Assembly (NCBI RefSeq): GCF_000380125.1 | Contig: NZ_KB904574.1 | Span: forward strand, 129,163 to 193,162 | Source: Streptococcus ovis DSM 16829 | Lineage (GTDB): Bacteria; Bacillota; Bacilli; Lactobacillales; Streptococcaceae | Direction: 5' to 3' | DNA length: 64,000 nucleotides | Shown: positions 27,219-35,944 of the stretch, piece after piece | How the letters are laid out: each line of letters starts with the position of its first letter | Numbering within the stretch: position 1 is the stretch's first letter | The notes under the pieces: generated by a model | The model's database searches: none | Told to the model about the DNA's origin: nothing | The model's input: the letters and a program-made list of their open reading frames with translations, nothing else | Program-made: the position numbers and the translations under genes

Positions 27219-28664
27219 TTATTGTGTGATTTCTTGATAGAGGAAGGTGTATTTCTCAGCAGAAGCTGTCCAACTCACATCTAAGTCCATTGCTTGTTGT
27301 ACCAGTTTTGCCCAGTCATCAGGACGTTCATAGTATGTTTTCAGTGCCAAGTCGTAGACTTGTCTCATACTGTAGGCGTCTTTTCCGCCAAAGCTAAATC
27401 CGGTACCTGCAGCTGTATCCAGATGGTAAGGCGTTACCGTGTCACGTAAACCACCAGTTTCTCGAACGAGTGGAAGTGTACCGTAGTGCATGGAAATCAA
27501 TTGACTAATACCACATGGTTCAAACATGGATGGCATAAGGAAGAGATCACTCGCAGCGTAAATCTGATGCGCAAGAGGTTCATTATACCCACGGTAAAAG
27601 GCAAATTTATCAGGATAGGCATTCTTGAAGTGGTTGAAGGCATTCTCGATGTCTGTTTCACCATTCCCAAGAATGACAAATTGAACATTTGCTTGTAAGA
27701 GATGGCCTAAGACTTCCGTCATCAGATAGAATCCTTTTTGCCAAGTCAATCTGGAAACAATCCCTACAAGTGCAATATTTTCATCTTGTGGTAAACCAAA
27801 TTGCGCTTGAAGAGCCAGCTTGTTTACTTTCTTATCAGCAATGGTATCTTTGCCATAATTTTTTACAAGGTATGAATCTGTTTGACTATTCCAAGTATCA
27901 TAGTCAATTCCATTGACAATACCGCATAAGTCATGGCGACGCAACTCCAGTACATGCTGCATGTTTTCGCCAAATTCCTCTGTTAAAATCTCCTGTGCGT
28001 AGGTTTCTGATACAGTCGTTACTTTGTCTGCGTAAAGAATACCCAGCTTCATGAAGCTGATACAATCGTCGTAGAAGCGCGCCGTGCCATCCAAGTAATA
28101 ACCGAAGTCCATACCAAGCGCAGACCAGAGATAGTGCTCATGGAAAATTCCTTGGAAAGCAAGGTTGTGAATCGTAAAGACATGCTTAATGGCACGAAAT
28201 TCTTCCCGATAACTGTAAAATGTATGACAGAGAAAAGGAATAGCAGCAGTATGCCAGTCATGCGTGTGAATGACATCTGGGAAATAGTTGAGGGCTTCAA
28301 GGAGACGGCAGGTTGCATGTTGGAAGAATCCAAAACGCATCGCATCATCATCATAGCCATAGAGTTGATCACGTTCGAAGTAGTCACGATGTTCAATGAA
28401 ATAGAATGTAACACCGTCAACAACTTGACTATACACATTCGCCATTGTCTGAATGTCACCTGCTCGAACGTCAAAACTAGCTACGTAATCAAATTGATTG
28501 TGGTTGTTGATGGCCATTTTCAAATAAAGTGGCATCACAACACGAACATCCATTCCCTGACGGACTAATTCTTTCGGCAGAGAGCCGATCACATCTGCAA
28601 GACCACCTGTTTTAATAAAGGGAAGCCCCTCAGAAGCGACAAACAAGACTGATTTTTTGGTCAT
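27219..28664 (-). CDS. glgA: Glycogen synthase (ADP-glucose, GT5)
   Basis: This 481-residue enzyme elongates glycogen from ADP-glucose. The N-terminal KTGGLADVIGSLP loop (about 18-30) binds ADP-glucose. The C-terminal GT-B half has SRLTWQKGFYL and MPSMFEPCGISQL with the conserved glutamates. Length matches bacterial GlgA. The gene lies 10 bases after glgD and shares the operon. The ATG is preceded by TAAGGAGGGAATT. Confidence 0.96.
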   Translation of the reverse strand: MTKKSVLFVASEGLPFIKTGGLADVIGSLPKELVRQGMDVRVVMPLYLKMAINNHNQFDYVASFDVRAGDIQTMANVYSQVVDGVTFYFIEHRDYFERDQLYGYDDDAMRFGFFQHATCRLLEALNYFPDVIHTHDWHTAAIPFLCHTFYSYREEFRAIKHVFTIHNLAFQGIFHEHYLWSALGMDFGYYLDGTARFYDDCISFMKLGILYADKVTTVSETYAQEILTEEFGENMQHVLELRRHDLCGIVNGIDYDTWNSQTDSYLVKNYGKDTIADKKVNKLALQAQFGLPQDENIALVGIVSRLTWQKGFYLMTEVLGHLLQANVQFVILGNGETDIENAFNHFKNAYPDKFAFYRGYNEPLAHQIYAASDLFLMPSMFEPCGISQLISMHYGTLPLVRETGGLRDTVTPYHLDTAAGTGFSFGGKDAYSMRQVYDLALKTYYERPDDWAKLVQQAMDLDVSWTASAEKYTFLYQEITQ

Positions 28665-28674
28665 AATTCCCTCC

Positions 28675-29790
28675 TTAGATGATTTGGTAAGTCTTCAGAT
28701 AAGCAGGGGATGTTTCGCTTCCTTTGATATCTACTGGGTGAATGATTTTTGTTGCCTTATCAACGATGGCATTCTCAATATTTGCACCACTCTTAATGAC
28801 GACTCCGTTGAGGATGATAGAGTTTTTCACCACAACGCCTTCTTCAATGACAACATCACGGTCAATGACAGAATTTTCAACTTGTCCGTTGATGTGAGCA
28901 CCATTTGCAATCAAGCTACCTTTTACTTCAGCCAATGGACCATATAGACATGGTGAACTATCACTTGTTTGTGTGTAGATTGGCCAGTTGTTCTTGAAGA
29001 GCAATTTGCGGATGTCACGGTCAATCAGTTCTAATTGTGTTTGGTAGTAAGCTTCAACAGTGTTGATACATGCGACATAGTCACGATGGGCGTAGCCCAT
29101 AATCTTGTATTGATCTACGACATCACGTAGAATATCTTTCAACCAATAGAGTGATGATACTTTATTTGCACGTTTGATGAGCTCAAGGAACAAACTACGT
29201 TTCATGAAGTAGGCTTCCAAAGAAACGGGACGGTTTTTGTATTTTCCATGATTTTCTTGGAATTCTACAATCCGTTTGTCATCACCAAATTTTAATGTTT
29301 GGCAACCAATAAAATGATTTTTAGCATCTGTTACATTTTTGTAGAGAACAGTGATGTCAGCTCCAGTTTCCAAATGTTCGTCTTGCAATTTTGAGAAATC
29401 TTGACTATAGATGAAGTAAGAAGGAGCAATCAAGACATACTCTTTATCTGAACTTTCGATATAGTGAATATTATCTGAGAAAGCCTTAATATCATGTTGG
29501 TAGACAGAATTTGGATCTGTTACACTGTTCAATAGACGGAGTTTGCCACGTTTACTGTTGATATTGTAATGTTTTCCTGTACCCACGTGTTGGATTGTGG
29601 AGCGCATTCTAGCTGGCATATAGACTTGAAATTCTGTCAAGCCAGAGTTGGACATATTGGATAGGATAAAGTCAATCAAACGATAACGACCGAGGAAAGC
29701 GTAAGCTTGCACACCGCGGTGGTTCATAACATCTCCAAAATGAACATTTGTTCCTTCGATATTGACAATTCCCAATGTATTTCTTAACAT
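28675..29790 (-). CDS. glgD: ADP-glucose pyrophosphorylase-like subunit GlgD
   Basis: This 371-residue paralogue of GlgC lacks the catalytic GGRGTRL loop: the matching stretch reads VNIEGTNVHFGDVMNHRG. It retains the nucleotidyltransferase core (GRYRLIDFILSNM) and a left-handed beta-helix with hexapeptide repeats (VVIEEGVVVKNSI). In Firmicutes GlgD pairs with GlgC and raises the enzyme's activity. It sits 12 bases after glgC. Confidence 0.93.
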   Translation of the reverse strand: MLRNTLGIVNIEGTNVHFGDVMNHRGVQAYAFLGRYRLIDFILSNMSNSGLTEFQVYMPARMRSTIQHVGTGKHYNINSKRGKLRLLNSVTDPNSVYQHDIKAFSDNIHYIESSDKEYVLIAPSYFIYSQDFSKLQDEHLETGADITVLYKNVTDAKNHFIGCQTLKFGDDKRIVEFQENHGKYKNRPVSLEAYFMKRSLFLELIKRANKVSSLYWLKDILRDVVDQYKIMGYAHRDYVACINTVEAYYQTQLELIDRDIRKLLFKNNWPIYTQTSDSSPCLYGPLAEVKGSLIANGAHINGQVENSVIDRDVVIEEGVVVKNSIILNGVVIKSGANIENAIVDKATKIIHPVDIKGSETSPAYLKTYQII

Positions 29791-29802
29791 AGTTTCCCTC
29801 TC

Positions 29803-30930
29803 TTATTTTGTCGTATTCTTGTCAATTAGCAAGACTTTATCAGCAGTTCCTGCAAGTTTCACGCCATCACCGATTTTTATATTTTCAGCGACAATGACAT
29901 ATTCTAATTGAGCACCTTCACCGACAGAAGAGCCTGGTAGAAGGACAGAATTTTTCACAGAAGAATCCTCTCCGACAATGACATCCGTTGAAACAACAGA
30001 ATGATCGACTGTTCCGTCAATGATAGCTCCTTTATCAATATAAGCATTTTTAACAGTTGCTTTTGAGCCAATTACTTGAGCAGGAGAGCCAGAGTCTTCT
30101 GAGTAAATCTTCCAAGTTGGGTCAGACAGATCTAGGTCACCAGAGTGATCAATCAAGTCCATATTGGATTCCCAAAGGCTGTTGACAGTACCGACGTCCT
30201 TCCAGTATCCACGGAACGGATGAGCATAGAGACGTTTGCCATCTTCCAAATATTTTGGAATGATATCATGTCCGAAGTCATGAGAAGAAGTGTCCAATTT
30301 GTCATCTTCTTGCAAATATTTTTTGAGGCTCTTCCAGGTAAAGATATAAATCCCCATTGAAGCAAGATTGCTCTTAGGATTTTCAGGTTTTTCTTCAAAT
30401 TCTTCGATACGGTAGTTTTCGTCCGTATTCATAATACCGAAACGAGAAGCTTCCTTAATTGGGACTTCAATAACTGCGATAGTAGCATCCGCTTCTTTTT
30501 GAATATGAGTGTCCAACAGTTTATCGTAGTTCATCTTGTAGATGTGGTCACCAGACAAAATAAGGACGTATTCTGGCTCGTGTAGGTCGATGAAATCAAT
30601 ATTTTGGGTAATCGCATCAGCAGTACCTTTGTAGAGTCCAAAACCTTCGATTTTTTCACGAGGAGGTAAGACAAAGATACCAGATCCTTGAACATCAAGT
30701 CCCCAACGTTGCGATTGTGCGACGTAAGAATTCAGCTGGACAGATTCATATTGGGTCAAGACACCAACAACATCAATACCAGAGTTTGCACAGTTACTTA
30801 AAGGGAAGTCGATGATACGGTATTTACCTCCGAAAGCTACGGCAGGTTTTGCGACTTTTTTTGTCAAGCCTTCCAAACGTGTACCACGTCCACCAGCAAG
30901 AATCATCGCTAATAATTTGTTTTGTGCCAA
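29803..30930 (-). CDS. glgC: Glucose-1-phosphate adenylyltransferase
   Basis: This 375-residue enzyme makes ADP-glucose, the committed step of glycogen synthesis. It has the pyrophosphorylase signature [31 protein letters not shown], and a C-terminal left-handed beta-helix ([16 protein letters not shown]). I chose TTG 30930 because AAGGAG lies seven bases upstream; a GTG at 30939 is in frame but overlaps the ribosome site. It leads the operon and its promoter carries a cre-like site. Confidence 0.93.
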   Translation of the reverse strand: MAQNKLLAMILAGGRGTRLEGLTKKVAKPAVAFGGKYRIIDFPLSNCANSGIDVVGVLTQYESVQLNSYVAQSQRWGLDVQGSGIFVLPPREKIEGFGLYKGTADAITQNIDFIDLHEPEYVLILSGDHIYKMNYDKLLDTHIQKEADATIAVIEVPIKEASRFGIMNTDENYRIEEFEEKPENPKSNLASMGIYIFTWKSLKKYLQEDDKLDTSSHDFGHDIIPKYLEDGKRLYAHPFRGYWKDVGTVNSLWESNMDLIDHSGDLDLSDPTWKIYSEDSGSPAQVIGSKATVKNAYIDKGAIIDGTVDHSVVSTDVIVGEDSSVKNSVLLPGSSVGEGAQLEYVIVAENIKIGDGVKLAGTADKVLLIDKNTTK

Positions 30931-30962
30931 AATGATCACTCCTTATTTCTTAAGATAATTAA

Positions 30963-31000
30963 ATTATACCATAAAAGAAAAAATAATGAAAGCGTTTCCT
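30963..31000 (-). promoter_or_regulatory. glg operon promoter with cre-like site
   Basis: On the minus strand a perfect TATAAT lies at 30968-30963. A catabolite-responsive element, AGGAAACGCTTTCA (31000-30987), matches 12 of 14 positions of the cre consensus and covers the -35 position. CcpA bound here would block the polymerase, linking glycogen synthesis to carbon status. The -35 itself is poor (TTTCAT). Confidence 0.7.
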
Positions 31001-31103
31001 GTTATAAAATTGAAGAGTTTTCAATTTTATTCAAAAAACTTTTCATTATTTTTTCATAATTTTGTATAAGATTCGCTTTACAAAGAGCCATCAACTGGAG
31101 CTT

Positions 31104-32012
31104 TTAAAAATCAGACGGCACTTCATCAAGTAGGTATTGGATAAATTTTTCTCCCATATTAGAGAGGTGCGTTTTTTCATGCTGAATATAAACCAATTCA
31201 ATCGTATCATCATACTCCAGTGGAATGGAGACAATACCATCTCCGTTTAGGTTACTGTTTAAAATACCTGTTGCGATGGTGTAGCCATCTAGTCCGATTA
31301 AGAGATTAAAAAGTGTAGCACGGTCGGACACAACAATTGATTTTTTGTGGTGCTCTTGGGATAAAATTTCTTCTGAAAAGTAGAAGGAGTTATGAATCCC
31401 TTGCTCATAGCTGAGATAAGGGAAATCGACCAAATCATCTAGTGTGACGACTTCTTTTTTAGCCAGAGGATTTTTTTTGCTGACAAACACATGTGGTTTT
31501 GCTGTGAAGAGTGGTGTATAGGTCAAATGATTATCATCAAGCAGTTTCAATAAGACATCACGGTTAAATTGGTTTAAAAAGAGAACGCCGATTTCTGAAC
31601 GAAAGTTTTTGACATCATCAATAATTTCCCAAGTCCGCGTCTCCCGCAAGAAGAGCTCGTAGTTTTCCATGTTTGTCTTTTTTAAGAGGCTCACAAAGGC
31701 GTTCACGACAAAAGCATAGTGCTGTGAGGATACGCTAAACAATTCACGTCGGACATCTGATTTTTTATACCGTTCTTCTAATAATTCAGCCTGCTCGACC
31801 ACTTGGCGTGCATAGGATAAAAACTCAATACCGTCCTTTGTTAAGGTAATGCCTTTTGGATGGCGGTTGAAAATAGTGATCCCCATTTCCTTTTCTAAAT
31901 CCTTGACGGAATTTGACAGACTGGGCTGGGTAATAAAGAGTTGCTTTGCCGCCTCGTTCATGGAGCCAGTTTCTGCAATTTTAATAATATAGTATAATTG
32001 TTGGATTCTCAT
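31104..32012 (-). CDS. cpsY: LysR-type regulator, CpsY/MtaR-like
   Basis: This 302-residue LysR protein has an N-terminal winged helix (MRIQQLYYIIKIAETGSMNEAAKQL, helix-turn-helix near 18-38) and a periplasmic-binding-like effector domain. I chose ATG 32012, since the 18 residues before it in the longer frame are not family-like. In S. agalactiae, S. iniae and S. mutans a homologue (CpsY/MtaR) lies divergently upstream of the capsule genes, but mainly controls methionine/arginine uptake and envelope traits. The same divergent position is seen here. Confidence 0.88.
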   Translation of the reverse strand: MRIQQLYYIIKIAETGSMNEAAKQLFITQPSLSNSVKDLEKEMGITIFNRHPKGITLTKDGIEFLSYARQVVEQAELLEERYKKSDVRRELFSVSSQHYAFVVNAFVSLLKKTNMENYELFLRETRTWEIIDDVKNFRSEIGVLFLNQFNRDVLLKLLDDNHLTYTPLFTAKPHVFVSKKNPLAKKEVVTLDDLVDFPYLSYEQGIHNSFYFSEEILSQEHHKKSIVVSDRATLFNLLIGLDGYTIATGILNSNLNGDGIVSIPLEYDDTIELVYIQHEKTHLSNMGEKFIQYLLDEVPSDF

Positions 32013-32208
32013 AATAGTAGTGTATCTCAAAAACGGATTTCCTGCAAGAAGTTGAACAAGGTACAAATTAAAAACACCGCACCAATTTCTAATTTTCTGA
32101 CATTTCTTATGAAAACGGTTAATGTTCGGAAATATAGAAATGTTCTAAAAAGGATGTGTAAAAATATAAATAAATTTCACTAATAATGTAAAAAAGCAGT
32201 GATTTTCA

Positions 32209-32237
32209 TTGTAAAACTTCTGAAAAAATGGTATTCT
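32209..32237 (+). promoter_or_regulatory. Capsule operon promoter
   Basis: TTGTAA (32209-32214) and TATTCT (32232-32237) are spaced by 17 bases, with a TGG extended -10 element. The transcript would start about 30 bases before wzg. No terminator was seen between the capsule genes up to 50611, so they may form one long unit. Confidence 0.78.
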
Positions 32238-32274
32238 AGATTCGTTTAAGTATTTTTAAAAATCGGAGAATTCA

Positions 32275-33735
32275 ATGTCTAGACGTGCACAATCTAAGAA
32301 GAAAAAGACAGGTTCCCATCGAACTTGGAGTATGATAAACTCTGCCTTGTTAACACTTTATACGGTTTTGGCTGCCTTTTTTACCTATCAGATGTTCCGC
32401 CATCATTTTTTGGCTTTTAGACACCTCAATGTCATTCTGACAGGTATCTTGGTTGCTATTTTTGTGTTTGGGCTCCTCTTGCTGTTATCGAAAAAAGCAA
32501 AATTAGGAACTGCAATTGTCTTACTGGTATTTACCCTCTTATCTGCTGCTGGCTTATATGTTGTGCAGTCAACGGTCCAAGTTGCTGAAAAAATCAATAA
32601 AACTGCTTCTTACTCAGAAACAGAGATGCGCGTGGTTGTCGCGGCAGATAGTCCTATTTCAGATGTTTCGGAATTAACGACTGTCCAGGCACCAACGAAG
32701 AATGACTCGGAAAATATCCAAAAATTAGTCAACGATATTCAGCAAAATAAGGGCGTCACGTTGGCGACAGAAACAGTTGATTCTTATCAACATGCCTATG
32801 AAAATGTGACGGGTGGCTCAACGCAGGCGATGGTTTTAAACGGTGCCTATTCTAGTTTGCTAGAGCTGACTTATCCAGATTACGAAGAGAAGCTCAAAAC
32901 CATTTATACCTATAAAATTACTGAAAAAGTAGCGCCAGAGAAGCAAACACAAGCGAATGCAAATGTCTTGAATCTCTATATTAGTGGGATTGATACCTAT
33001 GGTTCTATTTCAACGGTTTCTCGTTCAGATGTGAACATTATCATGACGGTTAATATGGATACGCATAAGGTGTTATTGACGACGACTCCTCGGGATTCCT
33101 ATGTTCAAATCCCAGATGGTGGTGGAGATCAGTATGATAAGTTGACACATGCTGGTATCTACGGTGTTGAAACGTCCATGAAGACCCTTGAAAACCTGTA
33201 TGGTATCGATATCAATTACTATGCTCGGATTAACTTCACAAGTTTCTTGAAATTGATTGATCTAATCGGTGGCGTCGAAGTGTATAATGATCAGGCGTTC
33301 AGCACATCTGAATATGATTTCCCTGTCGGAAAAATTACCCTCAATTCAGAAAAGGCACTTCGATTTGTAAGAGAGCGCTATTCATTGACAAATGGAGATG
33401 CAGACCGTGGTCGGAATCAGCAAAAAGTCATAGCAGCTATTATCAACAAATTAGCCTCTATTGATTCCATTGCTAATTTTTCAAATATCGTCAGTGGCTT
33501 GCAAGATTCACTTCAAACCAATATGTCTTTAGAAACAGTGATGCAATTTGCCAATAATCAGTTGTCTTCTAAGAATCCATTTACGGTAACATCTCAAGAT
33601 GTGACAGGGACTGGTTCGACAGGGCAATTGCCATCTTATGCAATGCCAGGTGCTAGTCTCTATATGATGTCCCTAGACCAAGCAAGTGTAGATGCAGCGA
33701 AGCAAGCTATAAGAGATGTGATGGAAGGAAAATAA
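32275..33735 (+). CDS. wzg: LytR-CpsA-Psr family protein, capsule attachment/regulation
   Basis: This 486-residue membrane protein has a short cytoplasmic basic N-terminus and three membrane segments (about 22-105), then an accessory domain and an extracellular LCP catalytic domain (LYISGIDTYGSISTVSRSDVN, DSYVQIPDGGGDQ, RVRER-like RFVRERYSL). LCP enzymes ligate undecaprenyl-linked polymers to peptidoglycan. The gene opens the capsule operon, behind CGGAGAATTC. Confidence 0.94.
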   Translation: MSRRAQSKKKKTGSHRTWSMINSALLTLYTVLAAFFTYQMFRHHFLAFRHLNVILTGILVAIFVFGLLLLLSKKAKLGTAIVLLVFTLLSAAGLYVVQSTVQVAEKINKTASYSETEMRVVVAADSPISDVSELTTVQAPTKNDSENIQKLVNDIQQNKGVTLATETVDSYQHAYENVTGGSTQAMVLNGAYSSLLELTYPDYEEKLKTIYTYKITEKVAPEKQTQANANVLNLYISGIDTYGSISTVSRSDVNIIMTVNMDTHKVLLTTTPRDSYVQIPDGGGDQYDKLTHAGIYGVETSMKTLENLYGIDINYYARINFTSFLKLIDLIGGVEVYNDQAFSTSEYDFPVGKITLNSEKALRFVRERYSLTNGDADRGRNQQKVIAAIINKLASIDSIANFSNIVSGLQDSLQTNMSLETVMQFANNQLSSKNPFTVTSQDVTGTGSTGQLPSYAMPGASLYMMSLDQASVDAAKQAIRDVMEGK

Positions 33736-33746
33736 TAGGATAACTT

Positions 33747-34478
33747 ATGATTGATATTCATTCGCATATTATTTTTGATGTTGACGATGGTCCGCGTACC
33801 TTAGAGGAAAGTATGCAGCTAATTGCTGAAAGCTATGCTCAGGGGGTACGTGGAATCGTCTCTACTTCCCATCGGCGCAAAGGCATGTTTGAAACTCCCG
33901 AAGAGAAGATTCGTGCGCATTACGAAGTTGTGAAAGCAGAAGTTGCAAAATACTTTCCGGATCTTGAGTTATATTATGGTGGAGAGCTTTATTATAGCAA
34001 CGATATTCTTCAAAAGTTAGAAGCAGGAAATGCGCCAAGAATGAATGGAACGCGCTTCGCATTGATTGAGTTTAGTATGAACACCCCGTGGAAAGACATC
34101 CAAGCAGCAGTTGGAAAAGTGCTGATGCTGGGCATTACCCCCATTATTGCCCATATTGAACGCTACAATGCACTGGAATTTAAAAGAGAGCGGGTTCAAG
34201 AACTGATTAATATGGGATGTTATACGCAGGTCAATAGTTCTCACGTTTTAAAGCCAAAGTTGTTTGGCGACAAATACAAGATCTTTAAGAAACGTGCTCG
34301 TTACTTTTTAGAAGAAGATTTAGTGCATTGTGTAGCTAGTGACATGCACAATACTGGAGAGAGAAAGCCTTATATGGCGGAAGCCTATCGGATTGTGATG
34401 AGGGAGTTCGGCAGAAAACGAGCCCATGAGCTTTTTCGCTTCAATCCTCAAACTTTATTAGAAAATAGTAATTTATAG
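33747..34478 (+). CDS. wzh: Protein-tyrosine phosphatase of the PHP family (CpsB)
   Basis: This 243-residue enzyme starts MIDIHSHIIFDVDDGP, with His5 and His7 of the metal centre, and later HIERYNAL and ASDMHN supply further ligands. It dephosphorylates the tyrosine kinase Wze and so tunes chain length and attachment. Its place directly after wzg gives the order wzg-wzh-wzd-wze, as in S. pneumoniae and S. agalactiae; S. suis usually has wzh fourth. Confidence 0.95.
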   Translation: MIDIHSHIIFDVDDGPRTLEESMQLIAESYAQGVRGIVSTSHRRKGMFETPEEKIRAHYEVVKAEVAKYFPDLELYYGGELYYSNDILQKLEAGNAPRMNGTRFALIEFSMNTPWKDIQAAVGKVLMLGITPIIAHIERYNALEFKRERVQELINMGCYTQVNSSHVLKPKLFGDKYKIFKKRARYFLEEDLVHCVASDMHNTGERKPYMAEAYRIVMREFGRKRAHELFRFNPQTLLENSNL

Positions 34479-34486
34479 GAGTAAAA

Positions 34487-35176
34487 ATGAATTCAACAGA
34501 TACGAATACCATTGAGATTGATGTCCTCTATCTCTTGCGAAAACTTTGGAATGCAAAAGTTTTAATTTTATTTAGCGCCCTCTTTTTTGGGATTTTATCG
34601 TTATTGATCAGTGTGTTACTGATAAAACCAACCTATACTTCCTCTACTCGGATTTATGTTGTTAATCAAATGGGAGAAAAAAGCATTACGGCACAAGACT
34701 TGCAAGCAGGTTCCTACTTGGTAAATGACTATAAAGAGATTATTACGTCAAGTGCGGTCATGTCTGATACCATCCAAAAAGAAGGACTTGCAATGTCTGA
34801 GGGGCAACTCTCCTCGATGATTTCGGTATCTATTCCTGCGGACACTCGCATTATCACCATTTCTGTGAACAGTCATGATGCGGAAGAAGCCCAACGATTA
34901 GCAAATGGGGTACGGAAAGTAGCGGCAGAAAAAATCAAAGAAGTGACAAAAGTAGAAGATGTCACAACGATTGAAGAGGCCAAGGTTCCTGAAAAGCCAA
35001 CCTCTCCAAATACAAAGAGAAATGTCCTACTAGGTGTGCTAGCTGGAGGCTTCCTTTCAGTAGCAGGTGTTCTTTTAAAAGAATTGCTAGATGATCATGT
35101 GCGTCGTCCGGAAGATATTGAAGAAGTATTAGGGCTTGTTTTGATTGGTGTCGTACCAAATTCAGAAAAGTTATAA
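34487..35176 (+). CDS. wzd: Capsule chain-length/kinase activator membrane protein (CpsC)
   Basis: This 229-residue Wzz-family protein has membrane segments near 25-50 and 175-195 flanking an extracellular domain. The C-terminal cytoplasmic tail activates the Wze kinase. The motif EKPTSPNTKRN before the second segment is the family's proline-rich signature. It starts eight bases after wzh. Confidence 0.94.
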   Translation: MNSTDTNTIEIDVLYLLRKLWNAKVLILFSALFFGILSLLISVLLIKPTYTSSTRIYVVNQMGEKSITAQDLQAGSYLVNDYKEIITSSAVMSDTIQKEGLAMSEGQLSSMISVSIPADTRIITISVNSHDAEEAQRLANGVRKVAAEKIKEVTKVEDVTTIEEAKVPEKPTSPNTKRNVLLGVLAGGFLSVAGVLLKELLDDHVRRPEDIEEVLGLVLIGVVPNSEKL

Positions 35177-35186
35177 GGAGAGAAAA

Positions 35187-35912
35187 ATGGCACAGTTTGT
35201 ATTAGCAAGAACAAAAGCTCAAATGTTTAAAACGATGGAAGAGTACTATAACTCCATCCGTGTCAATATTCAATTTAGTGGCAGTAGCTTTAAGGTGATT
35301 ACAGTGACTTCTGTACAGCCTAGTGAGGGGAAGTCGACGACTTCTGCTAATTTGGCTCTCTCATTTGCACAGGCAGGATACCGGACTTTGCTGATTGATG
35401 CTGATATCCGGAACTCTGTCATGACAGGGACTTTTAAGGCAGACAATGCCTATCATGGATTGACTAGTTATTTATCAGGTCATGTGGGATTAGCAGATAT
35501 TATCTCTCAAACAAGTGTAGAAAATCTTCATATTGTACCTGCTGGACAGGTTTCACCGAACCCTACGACCTTATTGCAAAACGCTCTTTTTTCATCGATG
35601 ATTGATCAGGTATCAAATATTTATGATTTCGTCATTATTGATACGCCACCGATCGGCTTAGTCGTTGATGCAGCCGTCATTGCACAACGGTCAGATGCTA
35701 GCCTGTTGGTTACAGAATTTGGAGCAGTTAGCCGTAAGTTTGTCAAGAAGGCAGTGGAGCAAATGCAACAGAGTGGTGTACCGTTTTTAGGGGTTATCTT
35801 GAATAAGGTGGATACCAAAAAAGATAACTACGGTAGCTACGGGTCATACGGAGATTATGGAAAACAAAAGGAGCAGGCAGCAAAACATGCCAAGAAAGCT
35901 TCTAAAAAGTAA
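35187..35912 (+). CDS. wze: Autophosphorylating tyrosine kinase (CpsD)
   Basis: This 241-residue BY-kinase has Walker A PSEGKSTT at about 45-52, Walker A' LLIDADIR and Walker B VIIDTPP. Near the C-terminus the tyrosine cluster NYGSYGSYGDYG is the autophosphorylation site. I chose ATG 35187 because AAGGAGAGAAAA precedes it; the longer frame overlaps wzd. Phosphorylation state is set by Wzh. Confidence 0.95.
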   Translation: MAQFVLARTKAQMFKTMEEYYNSIRVNIQFSGSSFKVITVTSVQPSEGKSTTSANLALSFAQAGYRTLLIDADIRNSVMTGTFKADNAYHGLTSYLSGHVGLADIISQTSVENLHIVPAGQVSPNPTTLLQNALFSSMIDQVSNIYDFVIIDTPPIGLVVDAAVIAQRSDASLLVTEFGAVSRKFVKKAVEQMQQSGVPFLGVILNKVDTKKDNYGSYGSYGDYGKQKEQAAKHAKKASKK

Positions 35913-35944
35913 TTGACAGAATTAAGTAAGATATAGGAAAAAAG

